This document shows, in pieces, positions 1-12,508 of a stretch of DNA of 64,000 nt. Within the stretch, counting starts at the first letter, position 1, and each line of letters starts with the position of its first letter. The notes under the pieces were generated by a model that made no database searches, was not told the origin of the DNA, and saw only the letters and a program-made list of their open reading frames with translations. The position numbers were made by a program, and so were the translations under genes. Origin of the DNA: Scylla paramamosain (taxonomy: Eukaryota; Arthropoda; Malacostraca; Decapoda; Portunidae); NCBI RefSeq assembly GCF_035594125.1, contig NW_026973697.1:757001-821000 (forward strand), read 5' to 3'.

Positions 1-472
1 GTGGAATCAAAAGCTTTTCGTCTCATCAACTCCTCTCCTCTAACTGACTGTCTTCAGCCTCTCTCACCACCGCAATGTTGCATATCTAGCTGTCTTCTAC
101 CGCTATTTTCATGCTAACTGCTCTTCTGATCTTGCTAACTGCATGCCTCCCCTCCTTCCGCGGCCTCGCTGCACAAGACTTTCTTCTTTCTCTCACCCCT
201 ATTCTGTCCACCTCTCTAACACAAGAGTTAACCAGTATTCTCAATCCTTCATCCCTTTCTCTGGTAAACTCTGGAACTCCCTGCCTGCTTCTGTATTTCC
301 ACCTTCCTATGACTTGAATTCCTTCAAGAGGGAGGTTTCAAGACACTTATCCATCAATTTTTGACCACTGCTTTGACCCTTTTATGGGGCTGGCATTTCA
401 GTGGGCATTTTTTTATTAGATTTTTGTTGCCTTTGGCCAGTGCCCTTCCTACATAAAAAAAAAAAAAAAAAA
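1..472 (+). mobile_element. LINE-J copy 1: 3' end of a jockey/CR1-like retrotransposon
   Basis: The left window edge cuts this copy, so only the last part of the reverse transcriptase ORF and the 3' UTR are present. The reading [14 protein letters not shown] at the start and SFKREVSRHL just before the stop at 362-364 match the same region of the longer copy at 20721-23245. Compared with that copy, one TC is missing near 61-66, which shifts the frame, so this copy is dead. The 3' UTR ends in CCTACAT followed by a poly(A) tail at 455-472, which marks the true 3' end of the element. It lies directly beside a piggyBac-like remnant. The family assignment rests on internal comparison and recognisable motifs, not on a search. 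Confidence 0.88.
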
Positions 473-479
473 CTTTTCT

Positions 480-797
480 TTAGGATTCAGCCCCATCAGC
501 ATAATAAGTGCCAGGCAAGAATTCATTTCCCTTACAGTTGTTGGATGCCAGTGTAGGAAGCGAGAGTTGGGTAAAAGTACTCTGCAAGCAATCATAAAAC
601 CGTAGAATTTGTTTTTCTTCAACTATGGTTTTCATCATTTCCTCTGTAAAAAACAGCCGAAAAATGTCGCTCTCACTGCTGTTTTCGTTGACTGAGGGGT
701 CACAAATACCACGACCATCTCTATCAAACGGAAGTATTGAGGGAAGAAAGGTACTCCCATCTACCCATTTCCACTCCATGTCAATAATGACGATCAA
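480..797 (-). pseudogene. piggyBac-like transposase fragment (N-terminal side)
   Basis: The minus strand has a 105-codon open frame with the segment SDIFRLFFTEEMMKTIVEE. This resembles the conserved start of the piggyBac transposase domain (DDE_Tnp_1_7), where a hydrophobic FxLFFT/DxE stretch is followed by an IVExTN motif. In working copies this region precedes the catalytic aspartates; none of those are visible here. After IVEE the similarity fades and the frame ends at 480, so this is a truncated remnant. The upstream end runs into a GAT-rich microsatellite, and the downstream end is cut by the poly(A) of the adjacent LINE. The assignment rests on motif memory only; a chance match is possible but the spacing fits well. 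Confidence 0.45.
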
Positions 798-1135
798 TGA
801 TAATTATGATGATGATGATGATGATTATGATGATGACGATGAAGATGATAGTGGTGGTGGTGATAATGGTGGTGGTGGATTTGGGGACAATAAAAAATAG
901 GGGTGATAAGAATGATGATGACAATGATGACAATAGTGCTGAGAGGTGATGATAATGATGGTGATGGTATTAATGATGATAATGGCTGCGATGATGAAGG
1001 CCATTTCTCAGTGTAGTCATTAGGGTCATCACTGCCAGAAGGACGAGAAAGAATGGTGATGACCTCGTGAAGATGGTGATGAGAATGATGGTGATAATGA
1101 TGATGATAATGGTGGTGATGATGATGAAGATGAGA

Positions 1136-1166
<31 letters not shown>

Positions 1167-1262
1167 GGAGGAGGAGGAGAAAGAGGAGGAAGAGGAGGAG
1201 GAGGAGGGTGATAATAATGATGAGAGTGATGTGCATAATGAATATAATGAAGATGATGAGAA
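798..1262. repeat. GAT/GAG trinucleotide-rich tract
   Basis: Imperfect (GAT)n, (ATG)n and (GAG)n runs fill most of this interval, densest at 805-890 and 1066-1255, with a short non-repetitive stretch around 985-1060. The open frames here (poly-His, poly-Met, poly-Ile) are direct translations of the repeat and are not genes. Confidence 0.9.
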
Positions 1263-2194
1263 ATGTTAATTGTATAATGATAACAAGCCCTGTATTGTTG
1301 TGTTACGCGTATCTGTACATTTCCTTCACTGACACATACAAAAATGTAATGAGTCATTTGCTAAGTGTTTCCTGTAAGGCTTGGATCACTTACTGCCGCG
1401 CGGCGCCACCCCAGTACGTAGCGAGCCCAGGAAGAAGAAAGGAGGGGAGGTCCGCCCAGGCTAGCTGTTCCCGCATCACACAACTTACACGTTAATTTAT
1501 CGCAGAGTAAAGCAAAACACAACATATGTCTATACAGACCCTACACAGTATCCGGAAACATTTCTGCCCGCATCCGAATACTTTCAAGAGGCTGTAGTAG
1601 AAATTACACGGGTTTTAAGGATGTTTCTTCCGTCCTAGTGACAGACTGGTAAGGTTTCTACACCATCAAAGGGAAAAGCAGTCTTGAAAACCCGTGTAAT
1701 CATCATTGTGTCCTTTGAAAACAGTCTGGTGTGAGAGCAAAGCTTTTCAGAATACAGGCACTTAACCTGTCTTCATGAAAAACAAGTGCATTTATGATAC
1801 CTGAGACTGCCTTACTACATTCCCCCAATGACTCTAATGTATCTTTCTTTTTTTTTTTTTTCGTAGCATTAGCCTGTTTCTCATTGGTGAAAACATCCTC
1901 ACTACATGTACTACGTTATTTTATTAGTCTCAGGTCACTATTTAAAGTCTATATAAGCCTCAATAAATACGAAAGCTGTAGTGATGGCCTGCTTCCCGTC
2001 AGGCAATCAGAGCGTTCTATTTTTCCGTTTTCTTTCTTACTCTTCGTAAAACTGATGTATCTTTCATTTGTTCTTACTTCTTGCCTCACGGTGTATTGGT
2101 GTCTTCTACTGCTAATATAACCGTGATTCTATTTTTTTTTTCTTTTTTATCATTACAAGCAGTATTATGAGTGCGGCTCTGTTCTGAGTGACAA
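1263..2194. other. Non-coding stretch with a piece of dispersed family A
   Basis: No gene is recognised. The part 1580-1770 contains a 14-bp inverted repeat (ATTACACGGGTTTT at about 1601 and AAAACCCGTGTAAT at about 1688). It then reads into a tail (TTTGAAAACAGTCTGG...TTTTCAGAATACAGG) shared with the repeat at 29605-29700, so it is a diverged copy of a dispersed family. The rest is AT-moderate sequence with homopolymer T runs. Confidence 0.5.
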
Positions 2195-2310
2195 TTACCT
2201 CAGCACAGCCTCGACCAATCAGCACCAAGTATTCAAGTCACGTGATACTCTCTCCTCGCCGTCTCCTCAGCCATTCGTCCTGCGCCCGCTGACGTGATGT
2301 GACGGGTCTC
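2195..2310 (+). promoter_or_regulatory. Promoter-like cluster: CCAAT, E-box, CRE-like
   Basis: Within about 85 bp there is GACCAATCAG (CCAAT box, around 2213-2222), TCACGTGA (E-box, 2238-2245) and TGACGTGATGTGACG (CRE-like, 2290 onward). GC-rich sequence lies around them and there is no TATA box. Such spacing is typical of housekeeping promoters. A strong splice donor follows at 2989 and a start-codon exon candidate at 9240. This is inference from motifs; all three words also occur by chance. Confidence 0.3.
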
Positions 2311-2783
2311 CGGTTATGTTGCAGCGGTGAGGTGGTGTTGCATCTTTTCTCAGCGGGCGTGTTCTGGTGGAGTGCGGTGTGGAGGGAGAGGTGGATGTGA
2401 GTATGGCCTGGTGGTAGATAGGGAGGAGTGGATAGTGGAAGAGAGATGTGGAGGGTAGGATGGTGGAAGGGGAGGTGGAGGTGGCCATGGCGGACGTGAC
2501 TGGGTTGAGGTGGTGGTTGTGGTGGTGTTTGGTGTGGTTGAAATGGTTGTACGGGGTGTTGGTAGTGATGATGAACGTGACTGGCTTGTGGTAAAGGTGG
2601 TTGTGGTTGTTGGGGATGGTGGTGGTTGTGTAACAGTGGTGGAGGTAGCGGACGTAACGGTGTTGTGGTTGTTGGGTGTGGTTGAGAGGTTGGGGTGGTG
2701 ATGTGGTGGTGGTGGTAGTTGGGAGTGGTGGTGTGGTGGTGGTGGTGGTGATGTTACGGTTGTCAGGGTTTATAGGGAGATGG

Positions 2784-2828
<45 letters not shown>

Positions 2829-2829
2829 C
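2311..2829. repeat. TGG/TTG-rich tract ending in (TG)n
   Basis: The interval is a degenerate (TGG)n/(TTG)n/(GTT)n sequence from about 2370 to 2780, followed by a clean (TG)n at 2786-2824. Threonine/histidine-rich frames on the minus strand are repeat translations. Confidence 0.85.
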
Positions 2830-2988
2830 CTGTAATCAGCAAACTGTAGTCACTCGTTCGCTTGTTTCACCTCCCTGCTTCAGGCCTTCCTTCTCTCCCC
2901 TCCCCTCCCTTCCCGCTCCCTTCCTCTCCTGCCTGCCGCCCTCTCCCCTCTCTTCCTCGCCTGCTCTCCCCTGCTCCTCGTGTCCCAG
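2830..2988 (+). other. Candidate 5' UTR exon end with a canonical splice donor
   Basis: A pyrimidine-rich segment ends with TGTCCCAG followed by GTGAGTGTT, a near-consensus splice donor at 2989. It lies about 700 bp downstream of the promoter-like cluster. No conserved protein is readable across it, so if real it is more likely untranslated. The next compatible acceptor with a start codon is at 9239/9240. The exon start is not defined. Confidence 0.2.
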
Positions 2989-3194
2989 GTGAGTGTTACC
3001 TTATTTTGAGTCAATATATATAATGGTTTTTATTTGAGAATGAAGCTCCACACGTAATGAAAAGTAGCTATGTGTGGTTTTGAATGCTATTATTGGACTA
3101 TTTATGTAAACTTACCATAGAAAATTAATTCTATTAGGAAATGTGTGTATATTTAAACAATTTCATCTATACAGTGACCTATGTGATGTGACGT

Positions 3195-3197
<3 letters not shown>

Positions 3198-3248
<51 letters not shown>
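3198..3248. repeat. (GA)n microsatellite
   Basis: A clean GA run of about 25 units lies in otherwise unremarkable AT-rich sequence (3000-3360). Confidence 0.95.
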
Positions 3249-3251
<3 letters not shown>

Positions 3252-3362
3252 ACAGCAAAGGAAGCAATATTTTAACTTTCCTGACTGTGATGATGAAAGT
3301 TATATGATTGAGGTTGCAGTTAAGTAAGTTGAGAAGCTGAGCAGATAAATACGAGTACACCA

Positions 3363-3690
3363 CCTGTCTGTCTGTCCGTCTTTCAGTCAGTCAGTCCGTT
3401 GATGGAGGACTGGTGGAGAGAGCAATCTGTGTCTATCCGTCTTTCAATCCGTCAGTCAGTCAGTCAGTCTGTTGATGGAGGACTGGTGGAGAGAGCAATC
3501 TGTGTCTGTCTGTTCGTCTTTCAATCAATCAATCAGTCAGTCGGTCAGTCAGTCTGTTGATGGAGGACTGGTGGAGAGAGCAATCTGTGTCTGTCTGTTC
3601 GTCTTTCAATCAATCAATCAGTCAGTCGGTCAGTCAGTCTGTTGATGGAGGACTGGTGGAGAGAGCAATCTGTGTCTCTCTGTCTACGTG
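3363..3690. repeat. 85-bp minisatellite, four units
   Basis: The segment GATGGAGGACTGGTGGAGAG recurs at 3401, 3474, 3559 and 3644, giving periods of 73, 85 and 85 bp. The last two full units are essentially identical. Each unit itself contains runs of GTCT and GTCA tetramers whose copy number accounts for the length difference. Flanks 3249-3362 and 3691-3750 show nothing recognisable. Confidence 0.9.
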
Positions 3691-3750
3691 ATGCTTCCCT
3701 TCGTTGTCTCATTACGTAGATAAAATACAAGAAAGGGAAATATTGGTTTT

Positions 3751-3912
3751 ATGGACTGGTGAGGTGGTGGTGGTGGTGGCGGCGGCGGTGGCGGCATCAG
3801 TAGTATTCAGGTGTCATATCTGTAACGTAATAGGGAATGAAGGCAATACGTATGCGATGGCAGCTTGAAGGTAACAACTGGTGATGAAAGGTGGTGGTGG
3901 TGGTGGTGGCAG

Positions 3913-3960
<48 letters not shown>
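3751..3960. repeat. (GGT/GGC)n and (CT)n microsatellites
   Basis: GGT/GGC runs at about 3760-3797 and 3890-3909 are followed by (CT)n at 3914-3959. Between them is a short unique stretch without coding features. Confidence 0.9.
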
Positions 3961-3962
<2 letters not shown>

Positions 3963-4242
3963 GACGAGTGGAGTTGTGTTGTTCAGTCAGTTTTTCTAAT
4001 GTGTGTGAAGTGGTTGGCGTGGGTGGCAGGGGCGTGGAGGGCGTCACGCTGGTAGTGTAGAAAAGAAAGCGAGAGAAAAGTGATGCGGTGGTGGTGTTTA
4101 GTACCTGAGTGAAGTACTGGCGTCGTAAAGAATATTTCTGCCCATTGTGCTTTCTGACAGTTGAAGTAGTGTGCTTTTGTAATGAGTCGTTTATCATTTA
4201 TTATATTTTCACGTGCAGGAAAATTGTTTTTATTATATACTC
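3961..4242. other. Unique stretch, nothing recognised
   Basis: This is mixed sequence without a convincing reading frame, splice pair or known repeat. It ends in TATATACTCGTATATA at the start of the next (TA)n array. Confidence 0.5.
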
Positions 4243-4502
<260 letters not shown>

Positions 4503-4638
4503 AAATAAGTAAACAATTTTCCTCCACGTCAAGTCGATATCAAAACTTGCTCCATTCATTCCGTTCATTGCCAGACTGAGACCATGTACCCTGACACATT
4601 AACAAAAAAGAAAAAAAAGAAAAAAACTACCTTTCGCT

Positions 4639-4752
<114 letters not shown>

Positions 4753-4951
4753 GTGGCCAGAGTAAGACGAAAGAGAAAGCAAGGTAAACAAACAAAAGGA
4801 AAAAGTGAGAGAGAAAACAAAAGAAAAATACAGATGAAAAGAAAATCTGCGGTAAAAATGCCCCGCTGAAACAAAAATGAATGAGAAAGTGTAATGAAAC
4901 GATGTGATAATTGTGTGTTTGTGAGCCAGCAATTATGCTGAACCCCCCTTA

Positions 4952-4954
4952 CCG

Positions 4955-5007
<53 letters not shown>

Positions 5008-5340
5008 GCAAGTGTTGGAGCAGGAGGCGACAGAAACGAAGAAGCGCTAACACTTGGAGATATTTGAGGTTGATAGGAAGTTAGAAGTAGAATATGAAGC
5101 AAAACTCAAAAGTTTCACTGAGAGAACTTTGAGAGGACTGTGAAGAACAACTTAAGAACAACAGGCCTGAAGTGGAGGACCTGTACGAGACCAAGGTGAA
5201 AGAGTGGGAGTGAGAGGGGAGTGGGTAGGTGACGGATTTGAACGGGAGAAAGATTAGGGTGGACAGAATTGAAGGTTGTAACTTTAGGGACATTGGGAGG
5301 GAGTGAGAGGGGAGTGGGTAGGTGATGGATTTGGAAGTTG
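4952..5340. repeat. (CTA)n and a short direct duplication
   Basis: A (CTA)n array covers 4955-5007. A direct duplication follows: GGGAGTGAGAGGGGAGTGGG plus GTAGGTGAYGGATTTG occurs near 5207 and again near 5298, about 90 bp apart. No gene is recognised. Confidence 0.75.
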
Positions 5341-5359
5341 CAAAGACCACGTTGGAGAG

Positions 5360-5362
<3 letters not shown>

Positions 5363-5453
<91 letters not shown>

Positions 5454-5456
5454 TCG

Positions 5457-5483
<27 letters not shown>
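5363..5483. repeat. (TA)n array with TACTCGTA interruption
   Basis: The (TA)n array is broken once at 5451-5458 by TACTCGTA, the same 8-mer that borders the array at 4243 and, in reverse complement, interrupts the array at 31709. Confidence 0.95.
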
Positions 5484-5487
<4 letters not shown>

Positions 5488-5956
5488 GGTGTTGTATTGA
5501 GTAAAATCAGTAAATATTTAACACGCTAGGCGCCACACACACCACCGCCGTTACATTTCAGACTATTCAAAGTTACCGTGTGTACCACTGGCCCAACATT
5601 TATCACTTTCCTTCCTTTTTTTTTTTTTTTACAATAAATTCCATTAGATGGGCAAAAATGAAACGCAGATCTTTTAAACAAATGTTAATTATTAATCCTC
5701 ACTATTTTTTTATGTGAAGCAAAAATAATAATGGTAAAATAATGAAAGAGTATCTTTTGTGAAGTGACATTGTAACTGGTCAAAATACAAAGGTGGAACT
5801 CTAAATGGTAATAATAAAACTTGTCTCAGTCACGGCTCAACATACAGATGTAGCATCCTTAACAACTGTCATCTATATATTCTTTTATTATAGAGCAAAT
5901 CTGTGATTGCAAAACAACATAACATTTTTACCTACTCTTATTGAAATCATTACTGA
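5484..5956. other. AT-rich stretch, nothing recognised
   Basis: No reading frame, splice pair or repeat family is recognisable. There is one poly(T) run near 5618-5630. Confidence 0.5.
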
Positions 5957-6196
5957 CCATATCTTGTACAAAGGAGAACTTTTCCTGTAACAAATGAAAG
6001 CCTGTGTCCTGTTTGCAGCTGCACAAAGAAAAGGCTTATCCTTGAACATTCATATAAACAGCTTCTTCATTCCTTTTGTAGTGAAAACAGTGACTCAAGA
6101 TATGATTGCAGCAAATGTGTGAAGGTCACTATTGATGGAGAGAGTGCTTTTTTCTCAAAACATGGGAGGCATCCATGTATCTTGCCATCACACTGA
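5957..6196 (+). pseudogene. Unrecognised Cys-rich open frame, no start codon
   Basis: After a TGA at 5954-5956 the frame is open for 79 codons to a TGA at 6194. It reads CPVCSC near 6005, then SFC, then YDCSKC, and HPC near the end, a cysteine/histidine spacing that would suit zinc binding. There is no ATG in the frame and no clear acceptor upstream. It could be a remnant of a terminal exon or of a DNA-transposon protein. I do not recognise the family, and a frame this short can arise by chance. Confidence 0.15.
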
Positions 6197-6346
6197 TCAC
6201 ATACACTCTTCACTCTCCTACCTTCTCAAGCTGCACTTGCCCGTCCTTCATTCACACTAAAGATTTGACAGCGCCCTCTGCACTTTTTCCCCCTCTTCTA
6301 GAGTGACCCTGCAATCCAACAAGAAAATGAGGTGATCTCTTATCTC

Positions 6347-6349
<3 letters not shown>

Positions 6350-6397
<48 letters not shown>

Positions 6398-6677
6398 ATT
6401 TTGGATTTGTCTGTCGGTCTGTCTTTTTTTTTCAGAATATTTTGTTTGATCTACTACTACTACTACTAGTACTACTACTAACACAGCCACCACCACCACC
6501 ACCACTACCACCACCACCACCACCACCACTACCAATAGCACTACCACCACCACCACTACCCCCACCACCACTACCATTACCACCACCACCACTACCATTA
6601 CCACCACCACCACTACCACTACTACTACTACCACTACCACTACCACTAATACTAATACTACAACCACCACCACCACC

Positions 6678-6742
<65 letters not shown>

Positions 6743-6751
6743 GACTACTAT

Positions 6752-6787
<36 letters not shown>

Positions 6788-6805
6788 CAGCACCACCACT
6801 ACTAT

Positions 6806-6847
<42 letters not shown>

Positions 6848-7092
6848 CACCACCACCACCACCACCACCACCACCAATACCACCACCACCACCACCACCA
6901 CCACTACTACCACCACCACTAATACTACCACCACCACTACCGCCACCGCCACCACCACTACCACCACCACCACCACTACCACCACCACCACTGCCACCAC
7001 CACCACCAGTACTGCTACTACTACCACTATTACCACTACTACTACTACTATTACTACTACTACTACCACTACTTCTACTACTACTACTATTG
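6350..7092. repeat. (GA)n then a 640-bp compound (CTA)/(CCA) trinucleotide array
   Basis: (GA)n at 6350-6393 is followed by (CTA)n at 6452-6477. A long patchwork of (CCA)n and (CTA)n blocks with CCG, GTA and ATT variants then runs to 7092. Every frame stays open across it on both strands, giving poly-Val, poly-Pro/Leu and poly-Thr, so the 323- and 287-codon frames here are artefacts. Interruptions are spread through the array, suggesting an old array with repeated local expansion. Confidence 0.9.
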
Positions 7093-7466
7093 CAGGTAAC
7101 CCATGAACTACCCCTAACAATTGTGATGAAGAACCAGAAGTGGGCTGTAGGTGACGAGATAACTACTCCAGGTCATCGCGGAAGTGGCGAGGTGACCCCA
7201 TACAACTCCACAAGGTCGTGGAGGACGCCAGGCATAGTCCTGCACACTCCAGAAATTCATATCAACACCACCTTGACTCCTTCTGCTAGCTGGCGAAGGC
7301 CACGTGGTCACCTACACTCAGCCATCCACCTCACCTGGACACCCACCTGCCCCGGACATCATCCAGCCGCAAGAACCCAGATAAGCACTTCCGGGGTCCT
7401 TGGTTTTGATTAGCTAGCTAGTTTAGTTAGGGGTCACTTGCTGTAGATAGGAACCCTCCTCGGTCT

Positions 7467-7497
<31 letters not shown>

Positions 7498-8100
7498 GGT
7501 GTAACGCTGTGCTCCACGTGAGTGATAAACATTGTTTATCTTTTATTTTTTTTTCCTGAAGACCAGTTGATGTGGTTATCTTGGAGGTTAACGGAGAAGA
7601 GTACTTTACACCCGTGTTTTTATTTATTTTCTTGTCACTTTTTGTTTTTTGTTGATTGCTATTTATTTATTTATTTTTATTGAAAAATGAGTGTGAATGC
7701 AGCACAATATATAAAGGTGTGCATTCCAGAGTGAAAGGAAGGCGTGCACAGGCTAGAGTGCACAGGATGCAGTGCCTTTTTTATCACCAGACCTTGATTG
7801 ATTGAAGCAAATGAAAACTTTGGTGTGAGTACCTTACGAAGACACTTGACAATACTAATGTCACCTCACCTCGTGGTTTCACCTTAACACCTACAAACAT
7901 TGGCTGGACACAAGGTCACAGAAATAATTTATTCTCATATATTCTCATCTTTACAAATTACAGTCTTTCCACATCAAAGTAACTAATCACCTTTATTCAT
8001 ACACTTGGGGGTGGTTGAAGGATCGCTAATCCCTTGTTAAATTGCCTGTGTTCAACTCGTATCTCCTCCCTCATTTATTTAAAAAGTATTTTGATCAGGA
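7093..8100. other. Unique stretch with a poly(T) run
   Basis: Poly(T) at 7469-7497 is the only clear feature. Part 7093-7412 is GC-balanced and open on the plus strand only as an extension of the repeat frame; I recognise nothing in it. No splice pair stands out. Confidence 0.4.
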
Positions 8101-9110
8101 AGGATAGGAGAACAAAGTCTGCTATCTTTTTTCTTTTATTGTACGATTTTTTTTCGATGAAAAGTAAAAAAAAAAAAAAAACTTTGAAATATTTGTCAAA
8201 AATCAAAATCAACTCCAAACAAAAATGACGACAGCAGACTTTGTTCGCCTCTCACAGTTTGATAAGCCGCAATAGCCCATCTGTGTGTAACACCAATAAC
8301 AACGGAGCAGATCATTTTTATATGCTAAAATCCGCCATTTTGAGATATTATGTCATAAAGTTTAAGGGGTGACTAATTCACCTATTGCAGCCAGGGACTT
8401 GAAATTCACGCGATATATACATCAGAATATGTTGAAAAAGCAGACATAGTTTTAGTTACTCCGATTGGTTTTGTGTATAAGGCCTAAAGCTATTCATGAT
8501 TTCACCCTTAATTACCGGGTGGGAGGGGAGAAGGCGGGTGAAAACAATTTTTGTTATATTTCGCCATATTTCTAAGTAAAAACCAGTGTTTAATTGTTTG
8601 AAAATAAATAAAATATCAATGCAAAAGATATCTAATGCAGATACATTGACTATTTGCTAGATTTACGAAAAAAAAAAATAATTATATTATTTTTTTTTCG
8701 TATATCAATTTGAGAAAATAGTTAGATCTAGAATTTCGTGCTTTCTAATATTGTATGCAGCAAGAGAACCGTAGATATTCATGGGAGAGTGAAGAAGAAC
8801 GGGTATGTCAGAAAAATATATGAAAAGAGAAAAAAAAAAAAAAATGTAAAAAAAACTTGTGTGACAGTCTCGCAGCGGGCGAAACCGTGGGAATTTCATA
8901 ACAGAAGATCTCTTTACATAAGGGGATTTTTTTTGTTCTTATTAAAACGTTACATATATCAAAAGAAGCGGAAAAAAATTAGAAAATTATAAAAGAAAAA
9001 AAAACTTTTTTCATGTCCGGATCGTACATCACCCTTGATGCAAAAAATGTCCGCGCCTGACGTTGTTAACACACACGACACACACTTCCCTTGAGAAAAG
9101 ATAGTATGAA
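8101..9110. other. AT-rich region with two hairpins
   Basis: GAACAAAGTCTGCT at about 8110 returns inverted as AGCAGACTTTGTTC at about 8232. At 8664-8702, TACGA(A)n then TAAT faces ATTATT(T)n then CGTA, a 17-19-bp arm palindrome. The remainder is AT-rich without a coding signal. Confidence 0.55.
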
Positions 9111-9239
9111 TGTCTTCACGAGTGTCCTACTGTTTCATTTTAGAGCCCCTCCTCTTGATGACGACACGCACACTGTCAGCTACACTTTGCAGCGTCTCTC
9201 TCTCAAATTTTCCCCAATATCTTTGTATCTCCATTTCAG

Positions 9240-9330
9240 ATGAATTGTTCTCTTTCCAAGGGTTGAGGAGAACATGGTCGTGGTTCAAGTGAAGCCACTA
9301 CAGCCACTGCCTGACAAGTCTTCCACACTG
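9240..9330 (+). CDS. Candidate first coding exon (19 codons)
   Basis: A good acceptor (pyrimidine tract ending TCTCCATTTCAG, 9228-9239) and a strong donor (ACACTG then GTGAGT, 9331) bound 91 bp. Inside, ATG at 9274 sits in a favourable context (AACATGG) and opens exactly 19 codons to the donor, reading MVVVQVKPLQPLPDKSSTL, phase 0. Stops precede the ATG in this frame, as expected for a 5' UTR. Together with the promoter-like cluster at 2195-2310 and the donor at 2989 this could be exon 2 of a plus-strand gene. I do not recognise the protein, and no continuation exon is proven. Confidence 0.3.
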
Positions 9331-10186
9331 GTGAGTGTTGTTCAAGCATGTCTTAGTGTTGCTAATTCCTTATTTCCCAGAATATCTACCACTATATAGT
9401 GGAAATGCCTTACCAACACAAATAACGTCAAGCAAAAATAGACTCTACACTAAGTGATGAAAAAACGTAGCATTTTCCGCTGCACCAAACAATACAGCAG
9501 CGAAGTGACACTGCCAGGACTTGAACCAACACCTGCCTGCCTCACTGACACCTGCCGTGGTGCCAGGGAGTGCCGAGGCCCGTGCTGCCACCACGCTGAG
9601 AGAGGGAGAAAGAGAAGAGCATCAGAGAGGAATGACCGTGGCAGGAAGGATGGTGTGTTAGGTGACTGGTTCAGACAGTGACAGTGGACAGAAGAAATGC
9701 TGGAGAAAGATTAGACCACAGGTGGTTCACGTTGTACTAGTTCAAGGTTTGGCAGAAAACATTTTTTTCTAGATAGACAGTGGCAGCAAACACACAAGGG
9801 AGGATGGTGTGGTGGACAAGAGGATGCAGGGAGACGGCAGACAGAATGGAAGCTACAGATGAAAGAAGAGCAGGTCAAGCCATGGCAGCAGACAGACAGA
9901 CAGAGATAGATTGGATCAGAAAGTATTATTATTTAGTGAGGTAAGGAACTGTACAGCCCTTCACAGTGCTGACTACTTGATAGCAGAGGTGGTTCATGTT
10001 GGTTCAGTATTTCAGGATTTGGTTTGAAGCTGTTGCGTGAAAAGAACAGTCTGAGGAACGAGAGGTTGTATTGTCACTCGTCAACAAAGTGGCAGAGTAT
10101 TATTATAACATTTAGAGCCAAAGCTGTACCAGCTGCCTCAGTGTGTCATGTCCATTGTATACTGACAGTCTTGTCTACGCTAGTGG
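9331..10186. other. Unique stretch, nothing recognised
   Basis: If the exon at 9240 is real this is intron. There are a few CAGA-type tetramer runs near 9890-9910 and no other recognisable feature. Confidence 0.4.
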
Positions 10187-11470
10187 AGGTGAGGGAGGAA
10201 CAAACCTTGAATCATCCAAGGTAGAGTTTGTAGCAAAGGATTGAGCAAAGAGTTCAGCTTTAGAAATAGATGTGATAGCAGTGGTGCCATCTGGTTGAAA
10301 TAAAGGAGGGAAAGAAGAATCAAAGTTATTATAGATGTTTTTGGGTTAAGTGGCAGAAGTCACGGGGGGAGTTAGATCTTGAAAGGTTTTGACACTATTA
10401 ATGAAGGAGTTTTTGGCTAGTTGGAGAACAGACTTGGCATGGTTCCGGGCAGAAATGTAAAGTGCATGAGATTCTGGTGATGGAAGGCTTAAGCACCTTT
10501 GGTGGGCCACATCTCTCTCATGTATAGCACGAGAACAAGCTATGTTAAACCAAGTTTTGGAGGTTTAGGTCGAGAAAAAGAGTGAGGAATGTACGCCTCC
10601 ATGCCAGACACTATCACCTCTTGTGCACTCGGCACACAGGGCGGTCTCCGTCACGGACGCAGTAGTCATTCCAAGGAAAATCAGCAAAATACCTCCTCAG
10701 GTTCCCCCAACTAGCATAGCCAACACGCCAGAGGCACCTTCGCTTAGGGGATCCTGAGGAGGGATTGGAGTGATAGGACAAGATACAGATACTAGATGTG
10801 ATCGGAGAGCCCAACAGAGAAGAGAGGGTAACAGAATAAGCAGAAGGATTAGAGGTCAGGAAAAGGTCAAGAATGTTAGGCATATCTCTAAGACGGTCAG
10901 GAATACGATTAGAGTGTTGCACCAATTGCTCTAGGTCATGGAGGATAGCAAATTTAAAGGTTAGTTCACCAGGATGGTCAGTGAATGGAGAGGAAAGCCA
11001 AAGCTGGTGGTGAACATTGAAGTCTCCAAGAATGGAGATCCCTGCAAAAGGGAAGAGAGTTAGAATGTGCTCCACTTTGGAAGTTAAGTAGTCAAAGAAT
11101 TTCTTACAGTCAGAGGAGTTAGGTGAAAGGTATACAACACAGATAAATTTAGTATGAAAGGGACTCTGTTGTCGTAGCCAGGTGGTGGAAAACCCGAAAG
11201 ATTCAAGAGCGTGGGCACGAAAGCAGGTTAATTTCATTGCGCACATAAACACAACATCCAGCTTTGGATAGAGAAAGTAAGAGGAAACTGAAAAGGGGCT
11301 ACTGTCAGTTGCCTCAGACACCAGGGTTACATGAGGAAAGGATGATGAAGCTTAATAGAGGAGAGGCAGTGTTCTGCAGCATTCGCGTTCAATCTGTAGA
11401 AGTTTAAGAAGAAAAACTGAGAGGGGTGTCAAGACATTTAGGGTCGTTAGCAGATGGGGACTCCGAGGCT
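10187..11470 (-). mobile_element. LINE-J copy 3: endonuclease and start of RT region, truncated
   Basis: Read on the minus strand this holds the APE-type endonuclease domain and the linker into the reverse transcriptase, and stops before the RT catalytic motifs. The catalytic GDFNVHH segment is intact (about 11000-11035). The upstream LTET glutamate motif seen in copy 4 is mutated. The SDH motif is destroyed by a frame change (GSPITSS instead of GSSDHN). The frame returns at PKRRCLWR. The 3' half of the element is missing, so this is an internal fragment. The 5' boundary near 11470 is approximate because no longer copy is present for comparison. Confidence 0.85.
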
Positions 11471-12303
<833 letters not shown>

Positions 12304-12394
12304 CAGTCCCACAGTATGTCCCCCACAGTATGTTTACAAACCCACAGTGACTCCCCACAGCCCCTCACCAACACCCTCACCAACAATTGTCTCC

Positions 12395-12443
12395 ACACAC
12401 ACACACACGCACACACCATTACATACACAAATGTTGCAATCTT

Positions 12444-12508
<65 letters not shown>

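Noticed and set aside
6257..7413. Open frames of 287 and 323 codons on both strands
   Set aside because: They are translations of the compound (CCA)/(CTA) array (poly-Val, poly-Pro, poly-Leu). No normal coding sequence or splice structure supports them.
9500..9570. tRNA-like stretch on the minus strand (GTTGGTTCAAGTCCTGGC)
   Set aside because: It resembles a T-arm, but the stem does not pair and no A box, anticodon arm or acceptor stem could be drawn.
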